64,000 nt of DNA, taken from positions 731,001-795,000 of the forward strand of contig NZ_CP011039.1 in assembly GCF_000238255.3 (NCBI RefSeq), given 5' to 3'. Both the position numbers and the translations under genes were made by a program. This DNA is from Pseudoalteromonas spongiae UST010723-006. Lineage in GTDB: Bacteria; Pseudomonadota; Gammaproteobacteria; Enterobacterales; Alteromonadaceae. Of the stretch, positions 36,933 through 46,918 are shown one piece after another. Below the pieces are notes generated by a model that saw only the letters and a program-made list of their open reading frames with translations, was not told the DNA's origin and searched no databases. The stretch's first letter is position 1; every line of letters begins with the position of its first letter.

Positions 36933-38162
36933 CTACTTCTTTTTCGCTTTTTCCTTGGCTTTCTTTTTCGCCTTCATTTTTTCTGGGTCTTTTTTCTTTT
37001 TCGCCGGCAATTTCGCTTCTTTGTGTTTTGGCTCTAAACCCTTAATTGTGCGGCGTTTAAGTTTTTGCTCGGTGTAGCGCTCAACTTTTGCCAAAATTTC
37101 CACATCATGAGCTTCAATAAATGAAATTGCTGTGCCTTTTTTACCTGCACGGCCTGTACGGCCAATGCGGTGTACATAAATATCGGCGGTGCGTGGCATA
37201 TCGAAGTTAATTACGTGGCTAATATCAGCTACATCGATTCCGCGCGCGGCAACGTCGGTTGCAATTAATACGTTTGTACGGCCTGTGTCAAAGCTTTTAA
37301 GTGCGGCTAAACGTTTATCCTGAGGCATTTCACCACGCAGCCACGTGGTTTTAATGTCTTTCGCGAATAACTCGCCAACTAGCTGCTCTAAACGTTCACG
37401 TGTTTTAACGAAAACAATAGCCTTTTCAACGTCTTCCGATTTTAAAATCGCTTCAAGTTGTTCCACTTTATGTTCACGGTTATCTGATAAATGCACCCAT
37501 TGATGGATTTTGCCTTTTTCGCGGCGCGATGGGGTTGCTTCTAAAAGTGCAGGATCATTAAGAATGCGCTCTGCAAATAGCTCAACGCTGTCGCCCTCTA
37601 ATGTGGCTGAGAACAAAAAGCATTGTTTACGGTTTTTTGCTTCATCGCAAATGCGCAGCATTTCTTTACGAAAACCCATGTCTAACATGCGGTCGGCTTC
37701 ATCAAGAATAAGTACTTCAACATCTTCTGCGTGGAAGTTTTCTGAATTTAAGTAATCCATTAAACGACCAGGCGTAGCAATCAGAATGTCGTTATTTTTT
37801 TCAAAAATTTCTTTATGGCTACCGTAGTTAATACCACCGGTTACTACACCAATTTTAAGGTGAGTTTGTGCTGCAAGGGCATTTGCTTGTTCATACACTT
37901 GATAAGCGAGTTCACGTGTTGGTGTCATAATAAGTACGCGCGCAAAACCTGGATTACGTCTTGGGAAATCAATCAGGTATTGCATTGAACCAAGTAAAAA
38001 CGCAGCCGTTTTACCAGTACCGGTTGGTGAACTTGCTAAAATATCGCGACCTTTCATCGCTGCAGGAATTGCGAGCGATTGAATGCTAGTCGGTTTATCA
38101 AAACCCATTTTTTCAATGGCGTTTAATAATTTGGGATCAAGATCTAGGTCAGCAAAGTGCAT
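36933..38162 (-). CDS. srmB: DEAD-box RNA helicase SrmB
   Basis: All DEAD-box motifs are present: Q motif GFDKPTSIQSLAIP, Walker A SSPTGTGKTAAF, Ia PTRELAYQV, Walker B DEADRMLDMGF, SAT motif LFSATLEGD, and helicase-C VFVKTRERLEQL, ATDVAARGIDV and HRIGRTGRAG. The C-terminus is a Lys-rich tail (PAKKKKDPEKMKAKKK), expected to bind RNA. SrmB acts early in 50S ribosomal subunit assembly. The ASSPTGTGKT sequence and divergence from trmN (yfiC), as in E. coli, favour SrmB over the RhlE or DeaD paralogues. Length 409 (E. coli 444). The intergenic gap of 76 bp holds both promoters. Confidence 0.92.
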   Translation of the reverse strand: MHFADLDLDPKLLNAIEKMGFDKPTSIQSLAIPAAMKGRDILASSPTGTGKTAAFLLGSMQYLIDFPRRNPGFARVLIMTPTRELAYQVYEQANALAAQTHLKIGVVTGGINYGSHKEIFEKNNDILIATPGRLMDYLNSENFHAEDVEVLILDEADRMLDMGFRKEMLRICDEAKNRKQCFLFSATLEGDSVELFAERILNDPALLEATPSRREKGKIHQWVHLSDNREHKVEQLEAILKSEDVEKAIVFVKTRERLEQLVGELFAKDIKTTWLRGEMPQDKRLAALKSFDTGRTNVLIATDVAARGIDVADISHVINFDMPRTADIYVHRIGRTGRAGKKGTAISFIEAHDVEILAKVERYTEQKLKRRTIKGLEPKHKEAKLPAKKKKDPEKMKAKKKAKEKAKKK

Positions 38163-38238
38163 AAGGAAATAAACATAAAGGAAAATTAGCTGTATTATAC
38201 ACCGAATGAGGCAATAGGGCAGAGGGCATTTTACCGCA

Positions 38239-38943
38239 ATGTCGGGTTTTACGTTTAAGCAGTTTCATATTAACCACGATAAATGTGCTATGAAAGTGGG
38301 CACTGATGGTATTTTGCTGGGCGCTTGGGCGCCTCTTGAGGGGGTTAGTACAGCGCTAGATATTGGCACTGGTACGGGGCTAATTGCCTTAATGCTTAAG
38401 CAGCGTGCGCCTAGTTTAGTTATCACAGGTGTTGAAATTGATAATGATGCATTTTTACAAGCGAAAGAGAATATTTCAGCTTCACCTTGGCAAGATCTAA
38501 ATTTGTGGCAAGGTGATATCAATGAATTTCAAGCAAATACTGCGTTTGATCTGATAGTTTCAAACCCGCCATTTTTTAATGACTCACTTAAAAGCGACAA
38601 TGCACAGCGCATGACGGCACGTCATACGGATGATTTATCGTTTGACAGTTTATGTGCTAAAGCGGTGAGTTTATTAAGCGAAAAGGGGCGGTTTTGTGTG
38701 GTATTGCCTACAACCGAGTTAAGCCGATTTGAAAATGCCGCAGATAACGCTAATTTGAAAATTATTAAAAAGCAGTGGGTATTCACTAGCAAAAAGAAAG
38801 CAGCAAAACGGGTATTACTGTGTTTAGCGCTGAAAAATGAGTTGCAAACCTTGGTTGAAGAAGAATTGGTTATTCATGCTGAGAGTGGGGAGTACAGCAC
38901 AGCGTATAAACAACTGTGCCGTGATTTCTATTTGAACTTTTGA
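38239..38943 (+). CDS. trmN: tRNA1(Val) N6-adenine methyltransferase (YfiC/TrmN)
   Basis: This enzyme methylates A37 of tRNA1-Val. The Rossmann fold is visible: FHINHDKCAMKVGTDGILLGAWA, SAM loop LDIGTGTGLIALMLKQR, GVEIDNDAF and the adenine-methyltransferase motif LIVSNPPFFNDS. Length 234 is normal. Divergent arrangement with srmB is the conserved enterobacterial neighbourhood and supports the assignment. Its 3' end is convergent with fldB, ten bases apart. Confidence 0.94.
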   Translation: MSGFTFKQFHINHDKCAMKVGTDGILLGAWAPLEGVSTALDIGTGTGLIALMLKQRAPSLVITGVEIDNDAFLQAKENISASPWQDLNLWQGDINEFQANTAFDLIVSNPPFFNDSLKSDNAQRMTARHTDDLSFDSLCAKAVSLLSEKGRFCVVLPTTELSRFENAADNANLKIIKKQWVFTSKKKAAKRVLLCLALKNELQTLVEEELVIHAESGEYSTAYKQLCRDFYLNF

Positions 38944-38952
38944 GGAAAGCAG

Positions 38953-39474
38953 TTAGAGCGTTTCAGTGTATTCGGTCATTATTTGTTCAACCCAAGCAGC
39001 AATGCGTTCATCACTTTTCTCGTACTGACTGTCTTCATCCAGTGCCAAGCCAACAAACTGTTTGCCATCTTCGGTTAATGCTTTTGAGGCTTCAAACTCG
39101 TACTCTTCTGAGTTTGGCCAGTAGCCTAAAAAGGTCACGCCTTGTGGTTTAATTTTGTCGTGCAGCATGCCTAATGCATCTTGAAACCATTGACCATAGC
39201 CTTGTTGGTCGCCCATACCAAAAAGTGCAATGGTTTTACCGCTTAGGTTAACTGACTCAATATCATCCCAAATTGATTCCCAATCTTCTTGTAACTCGCC
39301 AAAGTCCCAAGTAGAAATACCAAACATTAAGAAATCGAATTGTTCTGCGTTTTTCAGTGGCTCGTCTTTAATATTGTGAAGTGAAATGATGTCTTCACCG
39401 ATAATTTGCTGAATTTTTTCTGCAGCCATCTCGGTGTAACAAGTTGTAGAACCAAAAAATAAACCAATTTTCAT
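38953..39474 (-). CDS. fldB: Flavodoxin FldB
   Basis: A long-chain flavodoxin (173 aa, same length as E. coli FldB) that carries electrons with FMN. The phosphate loop [19 protein letters not shown] is at the N-terminus, and FMN-stacking loops contain [14 protein letters not shown] and [23 protein letters not shown] and the C-terminal [14 protein letters not shown] are more like FldB than FldA. It is divergent from xerD, as in E. coli. Expression may be stress-linked (SoxRS in E. coli), but I see no soxbox here. Confidence 0.93.
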   Translation of the reverse strand: MKIGLFFGSTTCYTEMAAEKIQQIIGEDIISLHNIKDEPLKNAEQFDFLMFGISTWDFGELQEDWESIWDDIESVNLSGKTIALFGMGDQQGYGQWFQDALGMLHDKIKPQGVTFLGYWPNSEEYEFEASKALTEDGKQFVGLALDEDSQYEKSDERIAAWVEQIMTEYTETL

Positions 39475-39547
39475 ATTAAATTTGTGCGTTGCCGTGAGCT
39501 TGATATGATAGTCGCTAGTTTACCTTAACCTATGTGTTATTAATACA

Positions 39548-40453
39548 TTGACAGAAAAACAAACCCCAAGCGTTGAAAATAGCCAACATATAGAGCAATT
39601 TTTAGATGCCCTTTGGTTAGAGCAAGGTTTAAGTGAAAATACCTTGGCAGCATATCGTAACGACTTAAACAAATTTGCAATTTATATTGCGAAAACCCCG
39701 CTTTTTGAGGTTGATGAAGGCATTATTCTTGAATATTTAGCATATCGCCGAGAAAATGGTTTTACAGCACGAAGTACGGCTCGGGCGCAAAGTGCGTTAA
39801 AACGCTTTTATTTGTATTTTATTGGTTTGAAAAAACTCTCCAGCTCACCGCTTGCCCATATTGAACAGCCTAAGCTAGGCCATTCATTACCTAAAACCTT
39901 AACAGAACAAGAAGTTGAAGCCTTGCTTGATGCGCCTAATCTTGAAGAGCCCATAGAGCTAAGAGATAAAGCCATGCTTGAACTTTTGTATGCAACAGGG
40001 CTTCGCGTAAGTGAATTAGTTGGCCTGCGCATGGAGCAAATTAATTTGCGCCAAGCTGTGGTATTTGTAAAAGGTAAAGGTAACAAAGAGCGTTTAGTTC
40101 CAATGGGAGAAGTGGCGCTTGAGTATATTGAAGCGTTTATTAAGTTAGCACGTCCGCAATTAATTAAACACGCGACTGATTTTGTTTTTCCGTCAAAACG
40201 CGGCATTGGCATGACACGACAGACCTTTTGGCATCGCATTAAACACTATGCATTAGTTGCGAATATTCAAACGGAATTATCGCCACACACCTTACGTCAT
40301 GCATTTGCCACACATTTGATCAATCATGGTGCTGATTTACGTGTTGTACAAATGATGTTAGGCCATAGTGACTTATCGACCACACAGATTTATACTCATG
40401 TAGCAAAAGAAAGGTTAAAATCCATTCATCAGACGCATCATCCAAGAGCTTGA
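39548..40453 (+). CDS. xerD: Tyrosine recombinase XerD
   Basis: XerD acts with XerC at dif to resolve chromosome dimers. The start is TTG, with no ATG alternative nearby. The catalytic set is complete: Arg153 (ATGLRVSELVGL), Lys near 177 (VKGKGNKERLVP), His247 and Arg250 (PHTLRHAFATHL), His273 (LGHSDLSTT) and Tyr282. An N-terminal SAM-like core-binding domain covers residues about 15-100. The order fldB/xerD-dsbC-recJ matches E. coli. It is the chromosomal housekeeping recombinase, not an integron integrase: the extra integron-specific insert is absent and length is 301. Confidence 0.96.
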   Translation: MTEKQTPSVENSQHIEQFLDALWLEQGLSENTLAAYRNDLNKFAIYIAKTPLFEVDEGIILEYLAYRRENGFTARSTARAQSALKRFYLYFIGLKKLSSSPLAHIEQPKLGHSLPKTLTEQEVEALLDAPNLEEPIELRDKAMLELLYATGLRVSELVGLRMEQINLRQAVVFVKGKGNKERLVPMGEVALEYIEAFIKLARPQLIKHATDFVFPSKRGIGMTRQTFWHRIKHYALVANIQTELSPHTLRHAFATHLINHGADLRVVQMMLGHSDLSTTQIYTHVAKERLKSIHQTHHPRA

Positions 40454-40531
40454 TGACAAAATACGGAATTTTATGTGGCTTAATACGGTCTAAATATTTA
40501 TAAGCCCCAGTATTTAAAAAAGAGATAGCAA

Positions 40532-41263
40532 ATGAAAAAACTAGCAATCGCAGCTGCTTTGTTGAGTGCGGCATTTAATATTTCAGCAAATGGTGTCGCA
40601 GCAGCGAGTGTTGATCCAATCGAAGCGAAAATCATAGCGGAATTTGAAAAAATCGGTCTACAAGCAAGTGGTGTAGCCGAAACACCTGTAAAAGGTTTGT
40701 ATGAAGTGTTAACCAATCGCGGCGTGTTATACAGCACGGCTGATGGTAAGTATTTACTGCAAGGTACGTTACTTGATTTAGAAAATAAAGAAAACCTAAC
40801 GGAAGTTGCACTAGGTAATTTGCGTGTAGAAGGGGTAAAACAATTTGCTGATTCAATGATTGTTTACCCAGCTAAAAACGAAAAGCACAAGGTAACAATT
40901 TTTACAGATATTACTTGTGGTTACTGTCGTAAATTACACCGCGAGCTGGATGATTACCTAGACGCAGGTATTACGGTGCAATACTTAGCCTATCCTCGTG
41001 CAGGTATTCCAAGTAAAGGTTTTGACGACTTACAAGATATTTGGTGCGCAAAAGATGCGGCTAAAGCACTTACTGACGCAAAAGCGGGTGATGACGTAGT
41101 AGACGTAGCAGCCTGTGATGCACCGGTGAAAGAACAGTTTGAAATGGGTCAAAGCTTCGGTATTACGGGTACACCAGCAATCATTTTAGAAGATGGTACG
41201 CTGATTCCTGGTTACCAGCCAGCGGCGCAGTTAAAGCAAATTCTTGATAGCAAAAAAGGTTAA
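40532..41263 (+). CDS. dsbC: Thiol:disulfide interchange protein DsbC
   Basis: A periplasmic disulfide isomerase. The signal peptide (about 1-20) is followed by the dimerisation domain and a thioredoxin-fold catalytic domain with the active site Cys129-Gly-Tyr-Cys132 (TDITCGYCRKLHRE). The cis-Pro loop is GITGTPAIILEDG, and a second Cys pair (IWCAKDA, VAACDAP) corresponds to the structural disulfide of E. coli DsbC. Length 243 is normal. It lies between xerD and recJ, the classic order, and is followed by its own terminator. Confidence 0.95.
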   Translation: MKKLAIAAALLSAAFNISANGVAAASVDPIEAKIIAEFEKIGLQASGVAETPVKGLYEVLTNRGVLYSTADGKYLLQGTLLDLENKENLTEVALGNLRVEGVKQFADSMIVYPAKNEKHKVTIFTDITCGYCRKLHRELDDYLDAGITVQYLAYPRAGIPSKGFDDLQDIWCAKDAAKALTDAKAGDDVVDVAACDAPVKEQFEMGQSFGITGTPAIILEDGTLIPGYQPAAQLKQILDSKKG

Positions 41264-41283
41264 GATAACTTTTTTAGCGAATT

Positions 41284-41304
41284 AGGGCCGTTAAGGCCCT
41301 TTTT
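41284..41304 (+). terminator. Rho-independent terminator after dsbC
   Basis: AGGGCC and GGCCCT with a GTTAA loop and a TTTTT tail, 20 bp past the dsbC stop. recJ therefore probably has some transcription of its own. Confidence 0.85.
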
Positions 41305-41330
41305 AGTCTGAGATTATTAAAAAACGGTTC

Positions 41331-43055
41331 ATGCAAAAAACTATTCAAACACGTGCACGCGTTGACGACAGCCATTTAGACGCCTCGCTTCATCCTGTAA
41401 TTAAACAAATTTATGCTTCTCGTGGTATTAAAAACAATACTGAACTTGATAATGGCGCGGCGTCGTTACTTGATTTTCGCTTGTTAAAAGACATTGATGT
41501 TGCAGCAAATATCTTAATTAATGGGCTGCAAAAACACGCCAAAATTTTAATTGTCGGTGACTTTGATGCTGATGGTGCAACCAGTACCGCGGTGTTAATG
41601 GAAGGCCTGCCAATGTTTGGCTTTCAACATGTTGATTACCTAGTGCCAAACCGTTTTAACTTAGGCTATGGCTTAAGCCCGCAACTTGCAGAACAAGTAG
41701 TGCAAATTAAACCGGATATTTTAATTACGGTTGATAACGGTATTTCATGTTTGCAAGGTGTTGAAATTTGTAAGCAAGCTGGCATTCAAGTGATTGTTAC
41801 CGATCACCATTTGCAGGGGGAACAGCTACCGAATGCCGATGCGATTGTTAATCCGAACCGCTTTGATTGTCAGTTTCCATCAAAAGCATTGGCGGGATGC
41901 GGTGTTGCGTTTTACTTGCTGGTGGCACTTCGTCACACGTTACGAGAGCAAAATTATTTTGAAAACTCCGGTTTAGCGCAACCTAATTTGGCGAGTCTTT
42001 TGGATATTGTTGCGCTGGGTACTGTGGCCGATGTGGTGCCGCTCGATGCTAATAACCGGACTTTGGTATACCAAGGTTTGGCACGTATTCGCGCAGGGCG
42101 CACCCGCCCCGGTATTTTGGCGCTTATCGAGGTTGCCAATCGCAATAGTTACCGTCTGCAAGCCAGTGACTTTGGCTTTGCTATTGCGCCACGGCTTAAT
42201 GCGGCAGGGCGCTTAGATGATATGAGTTTAGGTATTGCTTGTTTACTGAGTCAGGATGGCAATCAGGCAAGACGCATTGCTGCGGAACTTGATGGATTAA
42301 ACCAAGAACGCCGTGAAATCGAGCAAAGTATGCAAGTTGAAGCTAACGCAGTGCTAGAACGCTTAGTGTCACAATCACAAGAAATTCCAGATGCTGTGTG
42401 TCTATATCAAGATGATTGGCACCAAGGTGTTATTGGTATTTTGGCGGGGCGTTTAAAAGAGCAATATCACCGCCCCACAGTGATTTTCGCACAGGGTGAA
42501 AATGGTGAAATAAAAGGCAGTTGCCGTTCGATTCCAGGGCTCCACATGCGTGATTTGTTGGAGTCAATTTCAACTAAACACCCCGATTTAATTTTAAAAT
42601 TTGGTGGTCATGCCATGGCGGCGGGTTTATCAATTTTAGAAAGCGACTTTACCCGTTTTAAACAAGTGTACTCAGATGCGGTGGCAAATACGTTAGCCGA
42701 AGAAGATAAACACGCGGTGCTATTAACTGATGGTAATTTGCCAGCTGATTGTTTTAACTTGAATTTCGCCAACCAACTTAAACAATCCGGGCCCTTTGGC
42801 CAAAGCTTTCCTGAGCCGCTATTTGACGATGTTTTTTATGTTATTCAACAGCGTATGGTGGGCGAAAAACATTTAAAATTAGTATTACGACATGCATCGG
42901 GTTTAGATGTTGACGCAATAGCCTTTAATGTTGATTTAAGGGCGTGGCCAAATACCGCAGCTGAAAAAGTACGTTTAGCCTATCAGCTTGATATTAATGA
43001 GTTTAGAGGTAAGTTTTCGCTGCAATTACTGGTTAGCGAAATACAATTGGCATAG
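41331..43055 (+). CDS. recJ: Single-strand-specific 5'-3' exonuclease RecJ
   Basis: A DHH-family nuclease that acts in recombination and mismatch repair. Motif I GDFDADGATSTAVL (Asp77, 79 and 81), motif II TVDNGISC (near 134-138) and motif III TDHHLQGE (His159 and 160) coordinate the metal ions. Motif IV GTVADVVPLD and the DHHA1 domain with KGSCRSIPGLHMRDLL and KFGGHAMAAGLSI follow, then an OB-fold to the end. Length 574 (E. coli 577). The start is taken at ATG 41331, with AAACGGTT just upstream as a poor ribosome site. The position upstream of prfB is conserved. Confidence 0.96.
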   Translation: MQKTIQTRARVDDSHLDASLHPVIKQIYASRGIKNNTELDNGAASLLDFRLLKDIDVAANILINGLQKHAKILIVGDFDADGATSTAVLMEGLPMFGFQHVDYLVPNRFNLGYGLSPQLAEQVVQIKPDILITVDNGISCLQGVEICKQAGIQVIVTDHHLQGEQLPNADAIVNPNRFDCQFPSKALAGCGVAFYLLVALRHTLREQNYFENSGLAQPNLASLLDIVALGTVADVVPLDANNRTLVYQGLARIRAGRTRPGILALIEVANRNSYRLQASDFGFAIAPRLNAAGRLDDMSLGIACLLSQDGNQARRIAAELDGLNQERREIEQSMQVEANAVLERLVSQSQEIPDAVCLYQDDWHQGVIGILAGRLKEQYHRPTVIFAQGENGEIKGSCRSIPGLHMRDLLESISTKHPDLILKFGGHAMAAGLSILESDFTRFKQVYSDAVANTLAEEDKHAVLLTDGNLPADCFNLNFANQLKQSGPFGQSFPEPLFDDVFYVIQQRMVGEKHLKLVLRHASGLDVDAIAFNVDLRAWPNTAAEKVRLAYQLDINEFRGKFSLQLLVSEIQLA

Positions 43056-43073
43056 ATAAGAAATATTTATGCG

Positions 43074-43112
43074 AAAAAATGGTTTTGAATCTAATCAAAA
43101 CCATTTTTTTTT
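43074..43112 (+). terminator. Rho-independent terminator between recJ and prfB
   Basis: AAAATGGTTTTG and CAAAACCATTTT form a stem with an AATCTAAT loop and a long T-run. It separates recJ from prfB. Confidence 0.9.
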
Positions 43113-43175
43113 GCTAAAATTCCCGCCTTTGATTATTGCCAAGAATTCGGGCAAAACACCTGTTGGAGTGATGTA

Positions 43176-44274
43176 ATGTTTGAAGTGAATCCTGTGATTA
43201 ACCAAATCAAGGAAATTCGCGAACGTACCGACCAACTTAGGGGGTATCTTTGACTACCCTCTTAAGAAAGAGCGGTTAGAAGAAGTTAATGCCGAATTAG
43301 AAGATTCAGCAGTATGGAATGAGCCTGAAAAAGCACAGGCGTTGGGTCGTGAAAAATCGAGCTTAGAAGCAATTGTTGAAACTATCGAAAATCTTGAGCA
43401 AGGCGCTGAAGACGTTGAAGGTTTAGTTGAGCTGGCTGTCGAAGCCGAAGACGAAGACACCTTTGCAGAAGCAGAGTCTGAGCTTGAAGACTTAATGAAG
43501 CAACTTGATAAGCTAGAGTTCCGTCGTATGTTCTCTGGTGAGCAAGATGGTAACGATGCCTATATCGACCTGCAGTCAGGTTCAGGCGGCACTGAAGCAC
43601 AAGACTGGTGTAACATGCTGCTGCGTATGTATTTACGTTGGGCAGAAGCAAAAGGCTTTAAAGCGGAAATCGTTGAAGCAACCGATGGTGATGTTGCCGG
43701 CATTAAAGGTGCAACGGTTCGTGTTTCAGGTGAGTACGCTTATGGTTGGTTACGCACTGAAACAGGTGTGCACCGCTTAGTACGTAAAAGCCCGTTTGAT
43801 TCAACAGGTCGCCGCCATACATCATTTGCTTCTGCGTTTGTTTATCCTGAGGTGGATGACAATATTGAAATTGATATTAACCCAGCCGATTTACGTATTG
43901 ACGTATATCGTGCATCGGGTGCGGGTGGTCAGCACGTTAACCGTACAGAATCTGCGGTGCGTATTACTCACTTACCGACCAATACGGTAGTGCAGTGTCA
44001 GAATGACCGTTCGCAACACAAAAACAAAGCACAGGCAATGAAGCAGTTAAAAGCAAAATTGTTTGAGCTTGAAATGCATAAACAGAATGCTGAAAAGCAG
44101 TCACAAGAAGATGCAAAATCGGATATTGGCTGGGGTAGCCAAATTCGTTCGTACGTACTCGATGATTCTCGTATCAAAGACTTACGTACCGGGGTTGAAA
44201 ACCGCAATACTCAAGCCGTATTAGACGGCGATTTAGATAAGTTTATCGAAGCCAGCCTGAAATCTGGCCTTTAA
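43176..44274 (+). CDS. prfB: Peptide chain release factor 2, made by programmed +1 frameshift
   Basis: RF2 reads UGA and UAA stop codons. Translation starts at ATG 43176, reads 25 codons to CTT (43248-43250), meets an in-frame TGA (43251-43253), and must slip +1 to continue at GAC 43252; the product is then 365 aa, exactly the E. coli length. The stop-recognition tripeptide Ser205-Pro-Phe207 (KSPFDS) and the hydrolysis motif Gly250-Gly251-Gln252 ([10 protein letters not shown]) keep E. coli numbering, which confirms the frameshift reading. lysS follows 28 bp later, the usual prfB-lysS operon. Confidence 0.97.
43239..43254 (+). promoter_or_regulatory. RF2 autoregulatory frameshift site
   Basis: A Shine-Dalgarno-like AGGGGG (43239-43244) is followed by TAT CTT TGA C: the slippery CTT, the in-frame TGA and the C that weakens termination. 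When RF2 is scarce, ribosomes slip +1 and make more RF2. Confidence 0.96.
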
Positions 44275-44302
44275 TTTAAACCAAGCAACTTAGAGCTATA
44301 AC

Positions 44303-45844
44303 ATGACAGATCAAATTCAAGACGAAAATAAATTGATTGCAGAGCGTCGTGCCAAGCTAGATGCGATTCGTGAGAATTGCTCAGCTAATGGTCACCCGAA
44401 TACTTTCCGCCGTGAAAATTACACAGCAGATCTACAAGCTAAGTTTGGTGATAAATCGAAGGAAGAGTTAGTCGAGTTAGACCACCAAGTTTCAGTAGCA
44501 GGCCGTATTTTAGCAAAACGTGGTCCTTTCCTTGTACTTCAAGATATGAAAGGTCGTATTCAGGCGTATGCGTCTAAAGACGTACAAAAAGATTTAAAAG
44601 AGAAGTATGGTCAGCTTGATATCGGTGACATCATCGGTGTATCGGGTCCGCTTCATAAATCAGGTAAAGGTGACCTTTACGTAGATATGGTTCAGTACGA
44701 GCTACTAACAAAGTCACTGCGCCCATTACCAGAAAAATTCCACGGTTTAACAGACCAAGAAGCGAAGTACCGTCAGCGTTATGTTGACCTTATCACTAAT
44801 ATGGATACCCGTGAGACGTTCCGCATTCGTTCAAAAGTGATTGAAGGTATTCGTCGTTTCTTAGCTGAACGTGACTTTATGGAAGTTGAAACGCCAATGC
44901 TTCAGGTTATTCCTGGTGGTGCAACGGCGCGTCCATTCGTAACTCACCACAACGCATTAGACATCGATATGTATTTACGTATCGCACCAGAGCTTTACCT
45001 TAAGCGTTTAGTGGTAGGTGGTTTTGACCGCGTATTTGAAATTAACCGTAACTTCCGTAACGAAGGTCTTTCAACGCGTCACAACCCAGAATTCACCATG
45101 ATTGAATTCTACCAAGCGTACGCTGACTACAACGACCTAATGAACTTAACGGAAGACATGTTACGTACCGTTGCACAAGATGTACTAGGTACCACAACGG
45201 TTATCAACACAGTTAAAAACGCTGAGGGTGAAGTTGTTGAAACAATCGAATATGATTTCGGTAGTAAGTTCGAGCGTTTATCAATGGCTGATGCCATCAT
45301 CAAGTTTGGTCCAGATGCAGCTGAAATCGCGCATATTTTCAAAGATCCGGAAAACCACTTCGACGAGCTAGTAGCTTACGCCAAGAAAGTACACGTAAAA
45401 GTGCCAGAGAAATGTGTATGGGGTGCAGGTAAGTTCTTATGTGAAATCTTCGAAGAAACAGCTGAGCACAAGCTAATTCAGCCAACTTTCATCACAGAGT
45501 ATCCGTGGGAAGTGTCGCCACTTGCGCGTCGTAACGATGAAAACCCATTTATCACTGACCGTTTCGAATTCTTCGTAGGTGGTCGTGAATTAGCAAATGG
45601 TTTCTCAGAGCTTAACGATGCAGAAGATCAAGCGGCACGTTTTGCACGTCAGGTTGAAGAGAAAGATGCTGGTGATGATGAAGCAATGCACTTTGACGAT
45701 GATTATATCCAAGCACTTGAGTATGGCCTACCGCCAACAGCAGGTGAGGGTATTGGTATCGATCGTCTAGTAATGCTATTTACTGACTCACCAACGATTA
45801 AAGATGTAATCTTATTCCCGCATATGCGCCCGCAAGCGGACTAA
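44303..45844 (+). CDS. lysS: Lysyl-tRNA synthetase (class II)
   Basis: This enzyme charges tRNA-Lys. An N-terminal OB-fold anticodon-binding domain (about 60-150, [19 protein letters not shown]) is followed by the class II core: motif 1 near [19 protein letters not shown], motif 2 [20 protein letters not shown] and motif 3 [17 protein letters not shown]. Length 513 (E. coli 505). It is co-directional and 28 bp after prfB, and the operon ends at the terminator 13 bp beyond the stop. Confidence 0.97.
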   Translation: MTDQIQDENKLIAERRAKLDAIRENCSANGHPNTFRRENYTADLQAKFGDKSKEELVELDHQVSVAGRILAKRGPFLVLQDMKGRIQAYASKDVQKDLKEKYGQLDIGDIIGVSGPLHKSGKGDLYVDMVQYELLTKSLRPLPEKFHGLTDQEAKYRQRYVDLITNMDTRETFRIRSKVIEGIRRFLAERDFMEVETPMLQVIPGGATARPFVTHHNALDIDMYLRIAPELYLKRLVVGGFDRVFEINRNFRNEGLSTRHNPEFTMIEFYQAYADYNDLMNLTEDMLRTVAQDVLGTTTVINTVKNAEGEVVETIEYDFGSKFERLSMADAIIKFGPDAAEIAHIFKDPENHFDELVAYAKKVHVKVPEKCVWGAGKFLCEIFEETAEHKLIQPTFITEYPWEVSPLARRNDENPFITDRFEFFVGGRELANGFSELNDAEDQAARFARQVEEKDAGDDEAMHFDDDYIQALEYGLPPTAGEGIGIDRLVMLFTDSPTIKDVILFPHMRPQAD

Positions 45845-45856
45845 GCAACGTCTTAT

Positions 45857-45885
45857 AAAAAACCCAGCTATATGCTGGGTTTTTT
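45857..45885 (+). terminator. Rho-independent terminator of prfB-lysS
   Basis: AAAAAACCCAGC and GCTGGGTTTTTT with a TATAT loop; very strong. Its T-run also exists on the minus strand, so it may serve the convergent HDOD gene. Confidence 0.94.
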
Positions 45886-45928
45886 GTTTTCAAGGGGCTG
45901 TAAATCCTGTTGAATTTGTTAGTTATTC

Positions 45929-46798
45929 TTAATGCGATGAAATTAAGTACTCTTCTACATCTTCTTTCAGATCTTGGAAGTCATATTCATCGAGTTGTAA
46001 GGTGTCTAATACTAGCTGTTCTATTGCGTGCCATTGTGGTTCAGGGCGAAAGTTCCTAGCGACATGCACTAGGTTTTCAGCTAAGCGTAAACAAGCAAAG
46101 CAACTGCGCTCAAATTTATCGTTTGAGGCATTAAAAAAATCATTACTGTGATGTTGCAGAATTATTTGGCAAATTTGTTTAGGTAAGTTCCAACTCGTGG
46201 CTAAGTAGTAGCCAACAACCGCGTGATTAGTTTTGTATTTCTTTTCTTCTTTATGTATTAACAGGTTACTGTCATTTTCACGGTGCTCTTGCAGTAAATG
46301 GGTGTAGCCTTCAAAGCGAATTGCCATCGCGGGTGTACCCGCATCGTGAAATAAACCTATTAAGTGTAAATTTTCAGGTGGTAGGGGCGATTTTAAATGT
46401 TGCGCAATAATACACGACACATTAGCGATGTCGTTAGCGTTATCCCAAAAACGATTTAGTGGTAACGAGCATTTACTTTGGTCATAGGCTTGTTTAAGTA
46501 AATAGCCAGTCACTAAGCTGGTAATGTTCTCAAGACCTAAAAACATTACGGCTTGGCGAATATCACTTATTGTTCTGGCAAGGCCGTAATAGGGACTATT
46601 TATAATTTTGAGTACGGCAGCTGATGTTGCCACGTCAGCGGCAATAATGTCTGCAACGCGATAAAGTTCGGGCTCGTGGTTTAGCTCATCTTGCAGTGCT
46701 TGCAAAATATCAGGCTTAGCTGGAATGGTGAAACCAGCTGCAACATCGCTCAGTATTTTGTTATCTATTTCAATCATTAGTTCGCTTATTTTTAACAA
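45929..46798 (-). CDS. HDOD domain protein
   Basis: HDOD is a catalytically dead relative of HD hydrolases used in signalling. The visible features are PDILQALQDELNHEPEL, KIINSPYYGLARTISDIRQAVMFLGLENITSLVTGYLL (the HDOD core), a GLFHDAGTPAMAIRF that keeps an HD pair, and NHAVVGYYLATSWNLPKQI. Such proteins often sit in cyclic di-GMP or two-component pathways. The 289-residue protein has no extra domain. It is convergent with lysS and monocistronic. Function is not predictable beyond the family. Confidence 0.88.
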   Translation of the reverse strand: MLKISELMIEIDNKILSDVAAGFTIPAKPDILQALQDELNHEPELYRVADIIAADVATSAAVLKIINSPYYGLARTISDIRQAVMFLGLENITSLVTGYLLKQAYDQSKCSLPLNRFWDNANDIANVSCIIAQHLKSPLPPENLHLIGLFHDAGTPAMAIRFEGYTHLLQEHRENDSNLLIHKEEKKYKTNHAVVGYYLATSWNLPKQICQIILQHHSNDFFNASNDKFERSCFACLRLAENLVHVARNFRPEPQWHAIEQLVLDTLQLDEYDFQDLKEDVEEYLISSH

Positions 46799-46861
46799 GC
46801 CACTTAATTACTATAGACAAAGATTGTCGAGCTGTTGCAATAGTGTGTGTTATTTAGGCAT

Positions 46862-46890
46862 AAAAAATCCCAGCAAGTGCTGGGATTTTT
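46862..46890. terminator. Rho-independent terminator downstream of the first RND operon
   Basis: AAAAATCCCAGC (46863-46874) and GCTGGGATTTTT (46879-46890) with a four-base loop; T-runs on both strands. It lies about 29 bp beyond the minus-strand RND pump stop. Confidence 0.9.
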
Positions 46891-46918
46891 GGTCAGTCAT
46901 CAATTTAGATTTCCATAT

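Noticed and set aside
39548..40453. Tyrosine recombinase considered as an integrase for the cassettes
   Set aside because: Sequence and the fldB/xerD-dsbC-recJ order identify it as housekeeping XerD; it lacks an integron-specific insertion.
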